From CAZJLP01 sp964546955 (GTDB lineage Bacteria > Verrucomicrobiota > Verrucomicrobiia > Opitutales > Opitutaceae), in NCBI GenBank assembly GCA_964546955.1, contig CAZJLP010000081.1:1-15670 (forward strand): a stretch of 15,670 nucleotides of DNA, written 5' to 3'. Below, piece by piece: positions 7,285-13,839 of this stretch (its first letter is position 1; each line of letters begins with the position of its first letter). A program made the position numbers and the translations under genes. A model generated the notes under the pieces. The model saw only the letters and a list, made by a program, of their open reading frames with translations. It was not told where the DNA came from and searched no databases.

Positions 7285-7716
7285 TCAGTCGGGTAGGCGG
7301 GCGGACTGGTAGGAAAACAGCCGCCATTCCGCCTGCTCTCGACGCCACACGGCTAAAAACCGCAAAGTGAATTCGAGCTCCTGAGTGCCGCTGGCGGCTT
7401 TCAAGCGCACTCGACCGGTCATGGTCACGACATCGTCCGTGACCTTGGCCATTTGGGCGTCGAGATAGTCATATCCCTTGTAGCGGACTTTGTTGCTTGC
7501 GACGGCGGCGAGAAATTCGGCTTTGGACTGAGTGCGACCGTCGGCATGACCGTAGACCAAGGCCTCCGAAAGCAACGCGCCAAGTTTATCAACTTTGCCC
7601 GCGATGGTTGCTTCGACGCGAGCAACGTCGGCGTGTTTCACCGCCTCGATCGCGGGATCCTGGGGAACCGCGAAAACGGGCAGCCAAAAGAGAGAAAGCA
7701 AAAGCGCCAAACGCAT
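7285..7716 (-). CDS. Exported NTF2-like (DUF4440/SnoaL-type) protein
   Basis: A 143-residue protein with a short signal peptide (residues 1-18, cleavage near Ala16 or Gln19). The mature part has the NTF2-like cone-fold pattern: an opening helix (EAVKHADVARVEATIAG, 24-40), the block LSEALVYGHADGRTQSKAEFLAAV (49-72), strands at 95-106 (VVTMTGRVRLKA), and the closing FLAVWRREQAEWRLFSYQSARL (120-141). That ending is characteristic of DUF4440 proteins. Such proteins may bind small ligands or act as accessory domains; no catalytic residues can be named. GAGGAG lies 3 bases before the ATG, one of the few clear ribosome sites in the window. It is the first gene of a two-gene unit with the beta-propeller-like protein, divergent from deoC over about 115 bp. 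Confidence 0.8.
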   Translation of the reverse strand: MRLALLLSLFWLPVFAVPQDPAIEAVKHADVARVEATIAGKVDKLGALLSEALVYGHADGRTQSKAEFLAAVASNKVRYKGYDYLDAQMAKVTDDVVTMTGRVRLKAASGTQELEFTLRFLAVWRREQAEWRLFSYQSARLPD

Positions 7717-7832
7717 GGTCTCCTCGAGAGGTCACACAGATTTAGGCGTGAAGTCGAGGATGCAGGTCGAGAGCGCGGCGGGGGGCGACTCTCAGCTTGT
7801 TTTCCCCGCTGCGCGGAGCGATAGTGGGGGTC

Positions 7833-8771
7833 ATGGCCAGTCAATCCCCCGTATCCCTTCGACGGCTGCTCGACGAAGTCGGGACGGTCGATGCGGTGGG
7901 GATCGAAGAGCGGGTTGCGAAGTACGCGACGCGAAGCATCAAGAAGGAGTCGAAGCTTTGGGGGCTGCGCACCGCCGTTTCGATGGTCGACCTTACGACG
8001 CTCGAGGGCAAAGACACTCCTGGAAAAGTAGCGGCACTCTGCGCAAAGGCCCGGCATCCCCATGATGATCGCGCGATCCCTTCGGTCGCGGCGGTCTGCG
8101 TTTATCCCTCCATGGTCCGCCATGCGCGCCGGGCACTCGGCGGCGACACGCCCATTCGGGTGGCTTCGGTGGCGACCGCTTTTCCTTCCGGACAAGCGCC
8201 GCTGAAGACCCGGCTGGCGGAAGTGCGGGCGGCGGTGGCCGACGGCGCAGACGAGATCGACATGGTGATCAATCGCGGCGCCTTCCTCGCCGGCGAGTTC
8301 GCGGAAGTGCAGGATGAAATCGCCGCCGTGCTGGAGGCGTGCGGAAACGCCGCGCTCAAGGTGATTCTCGAGGTCAGCGAACTGGAAACGTACGATAACA
8401 TCCGCGCCGCCTCGTTTCTCGCGATGCTCGTGCTGCGCGAGGGTGACTTCATCAAGACGAGCACGGGCAAAACCGCGCTCAACGCCACGCTCGGCAACAA
8501 TCAGGTGATGATCGATGCGATTCGAGACCATTATCTGGCGACCGGCGTGGCCATTGGAATGAAGCCCGCCGGCGGGATTCGCACCGCCAAGCAAGCGCTG
8601 CAGTTTCTCGTCGCGATCAAGGAGACGCTCGGCGATGCCTGGCTGACAAATACCCGCTACCGTTTCGGCGCCAGTTCGCTGCTCAACGATCTCCTGCGAC
8701 AGATCGAGAAGGAAAAAACCGGCGCCTACCAGGCGCCGTACTATTTCAGCGAGGCCGCCGAATCGTACTGA
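7833..8771 (+). CDS. deoC: Deoxyribose-phosphate aldolase (long, eukaryote-like form)
   Basis: A 312-residue class I aldolase that cleaves 2-deoxyribose-5-phosphate to glyceraldehyde-3-phosphate and acetaldehyde in the cytoplasm. The Schiff-base lysine is in DFIKTSTGK (residues 206-214), the proton-relay aspartate in EIDMVIN (142-148), and the second active-site lysine in GMKPAGGIR (246-254). Phosphate-binding and barrel motifs VASVATAFPSGQ (110-121) and FGASSLLND (286-294) are also clear. At over 300 residues, with an N-terminal ATRSIKK...VDLTTLEGKDT region, it resembles the longer animal-type DERA more than short 220-250-residue bacterial forms. The ATG at 7833 has GGGGG shortly upstream; a frame-open ATG-like start at 7797 would add only an implausible leader. 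TTGTTT (7797) and GATAGT (7820) are 17 bp apart but would give an almost leaderless mRNA. It heads an operon with the two ALDH genes, 19 bp ahead of the first. Confidence 0.97.
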   Translation: MASQSPVSLRRLLDEVGTVDAVGIEERVAKYATRSIKKESKLWGLRTAVSMVDLTTLEGKDTPGKVAALCAKARHPHDDRAIPSVAAVCVYPSMVRHARRALGGDTPIRVASVATAFPSGQAPLKTRLAEVRAAVADGADEIDMVINRGAFLAGEFAEVQDEIAAVLEACGNAALKVILEVSELETYDNIRAASFLAMLVLREGDFIKTSTGKTALNATLGNNQVMIDAIRDHYLATGVAIGMKPAGGIRTAKQALQFLVAIKETLGDAWLTNTRYRFGASSLLNDLLRQIEKEKTGAYQAPYYFSEAAESY

Positions 8772-8790
8772 AACCTCCGCGCCTTCAATC

Positions 8791-10308
8791 ATGCCCTCGA
8801 TCGTCAAGACTTCGACCAGAACCACGCCTTCCAGGAATGGGAGGGGGCGACCGGCTCCCGAATTGATTTTCGGGGACTTATGGGAATACGACCCTTCGCC
8901 CGAATCGGCCGATCCCAAGCTCAAAACGCGGTACGATCTGTTCATCGGCGGCAGGTTCGTGCTGCCCACCGCCGGCAACTATTTCGCGTCGATCAATCCC
9001 GCCAACGAGAAGAAGCTGGCCGATGTGGCGCAGGCGGGCGCCGAGGATGTGGACGCCGCCTTTCGGGCGGCGCGGGCGGCCCATGACAATGTGTGGTCCA
9101 AGCTTCCGGGAAAGGAGCGAGGCAAGTACATCTACCGCCTGGCCCGGCTCCTGCAGGATCGGGCGCGCGAGTTTGCCGTAGCTGAAACGCTCGATGGAGG
9201 TAAGCCGATCCGGGAGGCGCGCGATTTCGACGTCCCGATGGCCGCCGCGCACTTTTTCTATCACGCGGGTTGGGCGGACAAGCTCGAGTATGCGTTTCCC
9301 GGCGCGCGAATCGCGCCGTACGGCGTCGTGGCTCAGGTGATACCGTGGAATTTTCCGCTGCTCATGCTGGCCTGGAAGCTGGCCCCCGCGCTCGCCACGG
9401 GAAATTGCGTGGTGCTGAAGCCGGCGGAGACCACTTCGCTGACGGCGCTGAAGTTTGCGGAGGTCATTCAAGAGGCGGATCTACCTCCCGGAGTGGTCAA
9501 TTTCGTGACCGGCGCAGGAGAAACCGGCGCGGCGGTGGTGGGGCATCCCCTTGCGGCCAAGGTGGCGTTCACCGGATCGACCGAGGTCGGCAAGATCATC
9601 CTGAGGCAGCTCGCCGGCACGGACAAAAAACTGACGCTCGAGCTCGGTGGCAAAGCGGCGAATGTGGTTTTTGACGATGCGCCGCTCGACCAGGCGGTGG
9701 AGGGGATCGTGAACGGAATTTTTTTCAATCAGGGCCACGTTTGTTGCGCGGGTTCGCGGCTGCTGGTCCAGGAAACCGTGGCCGACGAAGTGGTGCACAA
9801 GCTGAAGAATCGCATCAAGGTCCTGCGCGTCGGGGATCCGTTGGACAAGAATACCGACATCGGCGCGATCAATTCCCGGTCGCAGCTGGACAAGATCGCC
9901 GAGCTTGTCGCGAGCGGCACCGCCGAAGGCGCCGAAATCTTCCAGCCTGCCTGCCGGTTGCCCAGCCAGGGTTATTATTTCAAGCCGACTCTGTTTACCG
10001 GTGTGCAACAATCCCATCGCATTGCCCGCGAGGAAATCTTTGGGCCGGTGCTCTCTATTCTGACCTTTCGCACACTGGACGAAGCGGTGGAGAAGGCGAA
10101 CAACACCGCGTATGGCCTCAGCGCGGGTGTGTGGACCGACAAAGGATCCCGCATTCTCAAGATGAGTACGGAGCTGAAGGCCGGCGTCATCTGGGCGAAC
10201 ACGTTCAACAAGTTCGATCCTGCTTCTCCCTTCGGAGGCTATAAGGAGAGCGGTTTCGGCCGCGAGGGCGGCCGGCAGGGCCTGGCCGATTACGTGAAGT
10301 TCGACTGA
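8791..10308 (+). CDS. NAD(P)-dependent aldehyde dehydrogenase, catalytically complete
   Basis: A 505-residue ALDH-superfamily enzyme that should oxidise an aldehyde to its acid. Given deoC next door, acetaldehyde is the likely substrate, though that is inferred. All core motifs are intact: PWNFP (185-189), GSTEVG (262-267) for the dinucleotide, catalytic-base Glu284 in LELGGK, nucleophile Cys318 in FFNQGHVCCAGSR (Cys319 is the adjacent second Cys), EEIFGPV (414-420) and the C-terminal SPFGGYKESGFGREGG (479-494). The first 45 residues are an extra basic, then acidic, extension before the usual YDLFIGGRFV start. The last residues YVKFD lack a longer tail. No Shine-Dalgarno site is visible at the ATG, which lies 19 bp after deoC, so translation may rely on coupling. 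It is followed 22 bp later by a truncated ALDH-like partner; the pair matches the two halves of ALDH16-type proteins. Confidence 0.97.
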   Translation: MPSIVKTSTRTTPSRNGRGRPAPELIFGDLWEYDPSPESADPKLKTRYDLFIGGRFVLPTAGNYFASINPANEKKLADVAQAGAEDVDAAFRAARAAHDNVWSKLPGKERGKYIYRLARLLQDRAREFAVAETLDGGKPIREARDFDVPMAAAHFFYHAGWADKLEYAFPGARIAPYGVVAQVIPWNFPLLMLAWKLAPALATGNCVVLKPAETTSLTALKFAEVIQEADLPPGVVNFVTGAGETGAAVVGHPLAAKVAFTGSTEVGKIILRQLAGTDKKLTLELGGKAANVVFDDAPLDQAVEGIVNGIFFNQGHVCCAGSRLLVQETVADEVVHKLKNRIKVLRVGDPLDKNTDIGAINSRSQLDKIAELVASGTAEGAEIFQPACRLPSQGYYFKPTLFTGVQQSHRIAREEIFGPVLSILTFRTLDEAVEKANNTAYGLSAGVWTDKGSRILKMSTELKAGVIWANTFNKFDPASPFGGYKESGFGREGGRQGLADYVKFD

Positions 10309-10330
10309 AAGCCGCACACCTTTTCCCGCC

Positions 10331-11197
10331 ATGGATCGACTTCCCATCACGAAAACGCCCAAGGTTTATGTGGGCGGCGCATTCATCCGTTCCGAGAGCG
10401 GCCGCGTTTTCCCCCTCAACGACGCCGACGGCAAGTTCATCGCCAATATTCCCCAATGTTCGCGCAAAGATCTTCGGAACGCGGTGGAGGCAGCGGCCAA
10501 AGCGGGGCCGGGGTGGGCCCGGCGGACACCCTATAACCGCGGACAGATTCTCTATCGCCTGGCGGAGATGCTGGAAGGAAGAGCGGGCGAGCTGGCGGAT
10601 GCCCTGGCCTTGTCCGGCGTATCCGCTGCAGCAACACGCCGCGAAGTCACGACCGCGGTCGACCGGCTGATCTATTACGCGGGCTGGGCCGAGAAATACG
10701 AGCAGGTCCTGGGCAGCGTGAATCCCGTCGCCGCCCCGTATTTCAACTTCACCGTGACCGAACCGGTGGGGATCGTGGGGCTGCTCGCGCCCGACGAGGC
10801 TCCCCTGCTGGCCCTGATCTCGCTGCTCGCGCCGGTGATCGTGAGCGGGAACACGGCGGTCGCGCTCGCCTCGGAGAAAGCGCCGTATCCCGCGATCGCG
10901 CTGGGTGAAATGCTCGCCACGAGCGATCTGCCGGGCGGAGTAGTCAATTTGCTCACGGGATTCCGAAAAGAGCTCGGGACCACTTTCGCGACCCACACGC
11001 ATATCCGCGCCTTGGGCGGCGTCGCCCGCCCGGAGGACCGGATGGCCCTCGCCGCCGGGGCCGCGGAAAGTATTAAACGGTTTAAGATTCGTGGGTTAGA
11101 GCATTCGCTCGACTGGTTTTCGGCCGAGGCGCAGGGACTTTACTGGGTGCGGGATTTCGTCGAATTCAAGACCACCTGGCACCCCGTTGGGGCTTGA
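10331..11197 (+). CDS. Shortened ALDH-fold protein without catalytic residues (ALDH16 C-terminal-domain-like)
   Basis: A 288-residue protein aligned with the N-terminal, coenzyme-binding half of aldehyde dehydrogenases: KVYVGGAFIRSESGR (11-25), GWARRTPYNRGQILYRLAEML (61-81), LIYYAGWAEKYEQ (113-125), EPVGIVGLLAPDEAPLL (144-160) and LPGGVVNLLTG (200-210). The usual PWNFP is replaced by APDEAP. There is no LELGGK, no catalytic Cys segment and no EEIFGP; after residue 230 the chain goes directly to a short Trp/Phe-rich tail (DWFSAEAQ, YWVRDFVEFK). It therefore cannot be an active ALDH by itself. Rather than a random truncation, this layout matches the non-catalytic second domain of ALDH16 proteins, here as its own gene. 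The reading frame is intact and compositionally like its neighbours, so it is probably functional. Likely role: a structural or regulatory subunit of the preceding enzyme. Confidence 0.87.
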   Translation: MDRLPITKTPKVYVGGAFIRSESGRVFPLNDADGKFIANIPQCSRKDLRNAVEAAAKAGPGWARRTPYNRGQILYRLAEMLEGRAGELADALALSGVSAAATRREVTTAVDRLIYYAGWAEKYEQVLGSVNPVAAPYFNFTVTEPVGIVGLLAPDEAPLLALISLLAPVIVSGNTAVALASEKAPYPAIALGEMLATSDLPGGVVNLLTGFRKELGTTFATHTHIRALGGVARPEDRMALAAGAAESIKRFKIRGLEHSLDWFSAEAQGLYWVRDFVEFKTTWHPVGA

Positions 11198-11247
11198 GCG
11201 CGCAATAGGCTTGCAGAGCGTAGTTTTTTTCCCCTACATGACGGCCT

Positions 11248-12294
11248 ATGCGGGAGCACTGGGCTGGGAGGAGCTCGCTCGATTGGAACGCGGCATGTAT
11301 TGCTTCGAGTTACATGGCCGTCGGCGCGTTGTGGATTTGGGGCTCGGATTGGCTGGTGGCGCTTCTTGCGAGTGGAAGTGCCGAGGCCGTGGATTTTCTC
11401 CAGAGCGCCAAAGGCACGGCATTTGTCGCGGCGACCGGAGTCGCGCTTTATCTCGGCACCTCCGCGGTGCACCGGCGTCTCGACCGTTACTCCGAGGAGA
11501 AACGTGTCCTGGCGGAGCATTTGGCCGTTTCTCAGCGGCTCGAGGCCTTGGGAACGCTGACCGGCACGGTCGCTCACGATTTCAACAACATGATCATGAT
11601 CATCCGGGGCGCGGCCGAGATGGCGCGTTTGGAGGCTGATTATCCCGGAGTCCGGCAGCATCATCTCGAAACGATTGAACGGGCCGCCAACCAGGCCGAT
11701 CAGATGGTGCGACAGATGATGCAGTTCATGCGGGCGATGCCCGCGGTGTATCGAGCGGAAAGATTGGACGATGTCGTTTACGAGGTCCTGCCGATTTTGC
11801 GGCAGGCCGCGGGACGGCAGGTGCAGATCGATTTGCGGGCGGGGTCGGACCTGCCTCCGGTCCGCTTCGACCGCAGCCAAGTGGAGCGAACATTGCTCAA
11901 TCTCGTGGTGAACGCCCGCGACGCGTCCGTCGACGCGGCCGAGAAATGCATTGTCATCGAAGTCGCGGTGCGCCGATTGCAGCAGCATGTGTCGCGCTTC
12001 CGATTGGAGCCCGCCACCGGCAGCTTTGTCGCGCTTTCGGTGAGCGACAGCGGCTGCGGCATACCGCGGGAAAATCTCGATCGCATCTTCACTCCGTTTT
12101 TCACGACGAAGCCGAAGGAGCGTGGAAATGGATTGGGGCTGACCTCCGTGGCGAATGTCATGCAGCTCCATGGAGGATGGGTCGAAGTCGAATCGACGCC
12201 CGGGCATGGCTCTGTCTTTACCTTGCTTTTCCCGGCGGCCCCGGTCGATAGCGCGCCTTCGTTCGAGCGGCAAAGCGAACTGGTGCACGCCTGA
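11248..12294 (+). CDS. Sensor histidine kinase (HDFNN type), two membrane segments, no receiver
   Basis: A 348-residue membrane-bound sensor kinase. Two hydrophobic segments (about 15-41 and 57-73) flank a short, roughly 15-residue periplasmic loop, leaving almost no external sensing domain. A short coiled region (77-100) leads to the phospho-acceptor helix GTVAHDFNNMI with His110. The ATPase domain has the N box NLVVNARDA (Asn222), G1 DSGCGIP (267-273), F box FTPFFTTK (281-288) and G2 GNGLGLTSV (293-301), all intact, then HGGWVEVES and GHGSVFTLLFP. The HDFNN/N-x-RDA combination is typical of the HPK4-type subgroup. No receiver domain or response regulator lies in the window, so it is an orphan here. 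It begins 50 bp after the ALDH-like gene in the same direction and may be co-transcribed, which would couple it to the deoxyribose genes; that link is speculative. No ribosome site is evident at the chosen ATG. Confidence 0.95.
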   Translation: MREHWAGRSSLDWNAACIASSYMAVGALWIWGSDWLVALLASGSAEAVDFLQSAKGTAFVAATGVALYLGTSAVHRRLDRYSEEKRVLAEHLAVSQRLEALGTLTGTVAHDFNNMIMIIRGAAEMARLEADYPGVRQHHLETIERAANQADQMVRQMMQFMRAMPAVYRAERLDDVVYEVLPILRQAAGRQVQIDLRAGSDLPPVRFDRSQVERTLLNLVVNARDASVDAAEKCIVIEVAVRRLQQHVSRFRLEPATGSFVALSVSDSGCGIPRENLDRIFTPFFTTKPKERGNGLGLTSVANVMQLHGGWVEVESTPGHGSVFTLLFPAAPVDSAPSFERQSELVHA

Positions 12295-12296
12295 GC

Positions 12297-12345
12297 GCGC
12301 GCCGGGGGAGGATCGAAACGTAGCTACGCGCGTGAGCGAGCGGCA
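12297..12345 (+). repeat. Dispersed extragenic repeat, copy 1
   Basis: Directly after the kinase stop, GCGCC...GGATCGAAACG is followed by TAGCTACGCG and CGTGAGCGAGCGGC. This aligns over nearly its whole length with copy 3 read on the minus strand (GGATCGAACG, GTGGCTGCGAG, CGTGAGCGAGTGGC), with about one difference in five bases and one 1-base gap. Confidence 0.6.
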
Positions 12346-12355
12346 CCTTGAACAT

Positions 12356-12445
12356 TGCTCATTTCTTATCGCTCATCGCTCATTTCTCATTGTCGAGCCA
12401 GCGAGCCGACAAGCCATTGCTTACTGCTTATCGCCAATTGCTCAT
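12356..12445 (+). repeat. Degenerate 7-bp tandem repeats in two blocks
   Basis: Block one (12356-12390) is five contiguous heptamers: TGCTCAT, TTCTTAT, CGCTCAT, CGCTCAT, TTCTCAT. After a 27-bp GC-rich interruption, block two (12418-12445) has four: TGCTTAC, TGCTTAT, CGCCAAT, TGCTCAT. The common form is roughly YGCTYAT. There are stops and no sustained frame, so it is not coding. It is strikingly AT-rich beside its GC-rich flanks. Confidence 0.75.
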
Positions 12446-12483
12446 TGAAATACCACAGACCCACTCGACCGGTGTGGTCGCGA

Positions 12484-12532
12484 GCGCCAGCGAGTGAAAA
12501 TTGAGATGTGGCTACGAGCGTAAGCGAGTGGG
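12484..12532 (+). repeat. Dispersed extragenic repeat, copy 2
   Basis: GCGCCAGCGAGTG (12484-12496) is followed after 11 bases by GTGGCTACGAGCG then TAAGCGAGTGG. Copy 3 has the same two blocks in the same order on the opposite strand. AGCGAGTG occurs twice within the unit (12489-12496 and 12523-12530). Confidence 0.65.
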
Positions 12533-12554
12533 GCTAGTGGGCGTTGATTATCTA

Positions 12555-12605
12555 GCGCCGTCGATTCGAACCAATCCCGCACGTGCGGGATTCCACCCTC
12601 GGCGC
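12555..12605 (-). other. tRNA-like palindromic structure (possible tRNA remnant)
   Basis: A perfect 20-bp palindrome at 12573-12592 (half-site AATCCCGCAC) sits inside an outer 6-bp inverted repeat, GCGCCG (12555-12560) and CGGCGC (12600-12605). On the minus strand GGTTCGAATC, the sequence of a tRNA T loop, lies between the inner hairpin and the outer closing arm (complement of 12563-12572). A normal 5-bp T stem and an anticodon arm are absent, so this is not a working tRNA. Confidence 0.35.
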
Positions 12606-12684
12606 CGTACGGTTTAAGGCCGATGAGAGGGGGCATTGCGAGTGGCCTTGTCAAAGACAATGCTTCACCGCTACCGTCTGCACC

Positions 12685-13647
12685 GTGAAACCCTCCGTTG
12701 TCGTGGTCGGCAGCTTTGTTCAGGATCTCACGTGGAAATGCGCGGCGTTTCCGAAGCCGGGAGAGACCATCGTGGGGACGTTTGTCACCGGACCCGGGGG
12801 CAAAGGCTCGAATCAAGCCGTTGCCGCGGGACGGGCCGGGGCCGCCACCCTCTACGTCGGAGCAGTGGGGGACGATGCCTTCGCCCAGTCGGCGCGCGCC
12901 TTCTACAAGAGCGAGGGCATTGCCGCGCGTTTCGCGGTCAAACCCAAGCACGCGACCGGCACCGCGGCTATTCTGGTGAACGACTCGGGTCAAAACGAAA
13001 TCATCGTTGCGCTGGGAGCCAATGCGATGCTGCAAAAACGCGATGTGCCACTCGACGTGCTCCGCTCGGCGGAGGTCGTGGTCACGCAGTTGGAGTCGAA
13101 CCTCGATACCACGGCGTTCGTGCTCAAAACGGCGCGCCGGGCGGGTGTGACGACGGTGCTCAACCCGGCCCCCATGCGGGCGGATTTCGAGCCCGCGTTG
13201 CTGGAGCACGTGGACATCCTGATCCCCAACGAGACGGAATTTACCTGTCTCGCAAACCAACTCCCCGAAACCGGGCGCACCGATCTCACGGAAAGCGAAC
13301 TCGCCTTGCTGCGGCCCGAAGACGTGCACACGCTCTGCCGGGCCTTTGGTGTTCCGACTCTCATTGTGACCTTGGGCAGCCGCGGTTGCCTGGTGTCGCA
13401 GGAAGACAGTCACACCTTCATCGCGGCGCACACGGGTATCACGGTCGTCGATACAACCGGAGCGGGAGACGCGTTCGTCGGGGGTTTCGCGGCGGGGCTG
13501 GCCAAACTCAATGGGGATATCGCGGGGGCGGCTCGTTTCGGCAACACGGTGGCGGCGCTCTCGGTGACGAAATTCGGCACGGCGCCGGCCATGCCGCGGC
13601 AGCGCGAAATCGCGGCCTTTTTGAAGAAGACCGCGGGCGCGTCGTAG
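12685..13647 (+). CDS. Ribokinase/PfkB-family sugar kinase (ribokinase or deoxyribokinase)
   Basis: A 320-residue ATP-dependent sugar kinase. The first PfkB signature region is TGPGGKGSNQAVAAGRAG (35-52), preceded by GSFVQD and FPKPGET (22-28) as in ribokinases. NPAP (160-163) and PNETE (181-185) bind ATP/metal, and the C-terminal signature VDTTGAGDAFVGGF (255-268) carries catalytic-base Asp262. Ribokinases usually have N-x-D near residue 15 for sugar binding; here it is VQDLTW, keeping Asp but replacing Asn. The GTG at 12685 was chosen because the family begins there; an in-frame GTG at 12583 would start inside the tRNA-like palindrome and add 34 unrelated residues. Ribose and 2-deoxyribose kinases cannot be separated by eye. 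The deoC operon 0.4 kb upstream (beyond the histidine kinase) favours deoxyribose, since its product would feed DeoC. It probably has its own promoter in the repeat region. Confidence 0.92.
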   Translation: MKPSVVVVGSFVQDLTWKCAAFPKPGETIVGTFVTGPGGKGSNQAVAAGRAGAATLYVGAVGDDAFAQSARAFYKSEGIAARFAVKPKHATGTAAILVNDSGQNEIIVALGANAMLQKRDVPLDVLRSAEVVVTQLESNLDTTAFVLKTARRAGVTTVLNPAPMRADFEPALLEHVDILIPNETEFTCLANQLPETGRTDLTESELALLRPEDVHTLCRAFGVPTLIVTLGSRGCLVSQEDSHTFIAAHTGITVVDTTGAGDAFVGGFAAGLAKLNGDIAGAARFGNTVAALSVTKFGTAPAMPRQREIAAFLKKTAGAS

Positions 13648-13700
13648 CGGGAAGGTGCGGTTGGCGTCCTCCCGCTCGTAGAGGAAACGGCAAAGGTGGA

Positions 13701-13719
13701 ACCTGCTGTCCCGGCAGGT
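13701..13719 (+). terminator. Possible weak terminator after the sugar kinase gene
   Basis: ACCTGC (13701-13706) and GCAGGT (13714-13719) form a 6-bp stem with a 7-base loop, followed by AGATTTAG rather than a proper T run. It is 54 bp past the stop. It may equally be part of an extragenic repeat. Confidence 0.3.
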
Positions 13720-13781
13720 AGATTTAGTCGGCGTCGCTAGACAATCGCTGCCTAATAGCCCAGGGACGGGGAGCTCCGCTT

Positions 13782-13829
13782 GGCCACTCGCTCACGCTCG
13801 CAGCCACGTTCGATCCACTCGCTGGCGCG
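13782..13829 (-). repeat. Dispersed extragenic repeat, copy 3 (inverted relative to copies 1 and 2)
   Basis: Read on the minus strand it begins GCGCCAGCGAGTGGATCGAA and continues CGTGGCTGCGAGCG, TGAGCGAGTGGCC. It shares its first half with copy 2, its GGATCGAA-CGT centre with copy 1, and its second half with both. On the plus strand CCACTCGCT is directly repeated at 13784-13792 and 13815-13823. It ends just before the 3' end of the deoxyhypusine-synthase-like gene. Confidence 0.65.
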
Positions 13830-13839
13830 GGGGACTCTG

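Larger units (their letters stand above)
12295..12684. other. Repeat-rich intergenic region
   Basis: About 390 bp without a gene. In order it holds: one copy of a dispersed repeat (12297-12345), two blocks of 7-bp tandem repeats (12356-12390 and 12418-12445), a second copy of the dispersed repeat (12484-12532), a tRNA-like palindromic structure (12555-12605), and about 80 bp of leader before the kinase. The density of repeats marks it as a likely recombination-prone or insertion-tolerant segment. Confidence 0.7.

Noticed and set aside
7638..8978. A 446-codon open frame on the minus strand through deoC.
   Set aside because: It is antisense to a clear deoC gene and has no recognisable motif.
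10331..11197. The shortened ALDH gene as a frameshifted pseudogene of a full ALDH.
   Set aside because: I found no missing catalytic half in other phases downstream; the next sequence is an intact histidine kinase, and the 288-codon frame is clean with a natural-looking C-terminal tail.
12295..12684. A CRISPR array in the repeat-rich gap.
   Set aside because: The units are 7 bp, contiguous and degenerate, or about 48 bp in three scattered copies; there are no regular unique spacers and no cas genes.
13730..13790. A stretch resembling the tag end and following segment of a tmRNA (GCTGCCTAATAG, then GGGACGGGGA).
   Set aside because: The codons upstream of the supposed tag contain an in-frame TAG, and no tRNA-like ends of a tmRNA were found within 1 kb; the similarity is short and may be chance.
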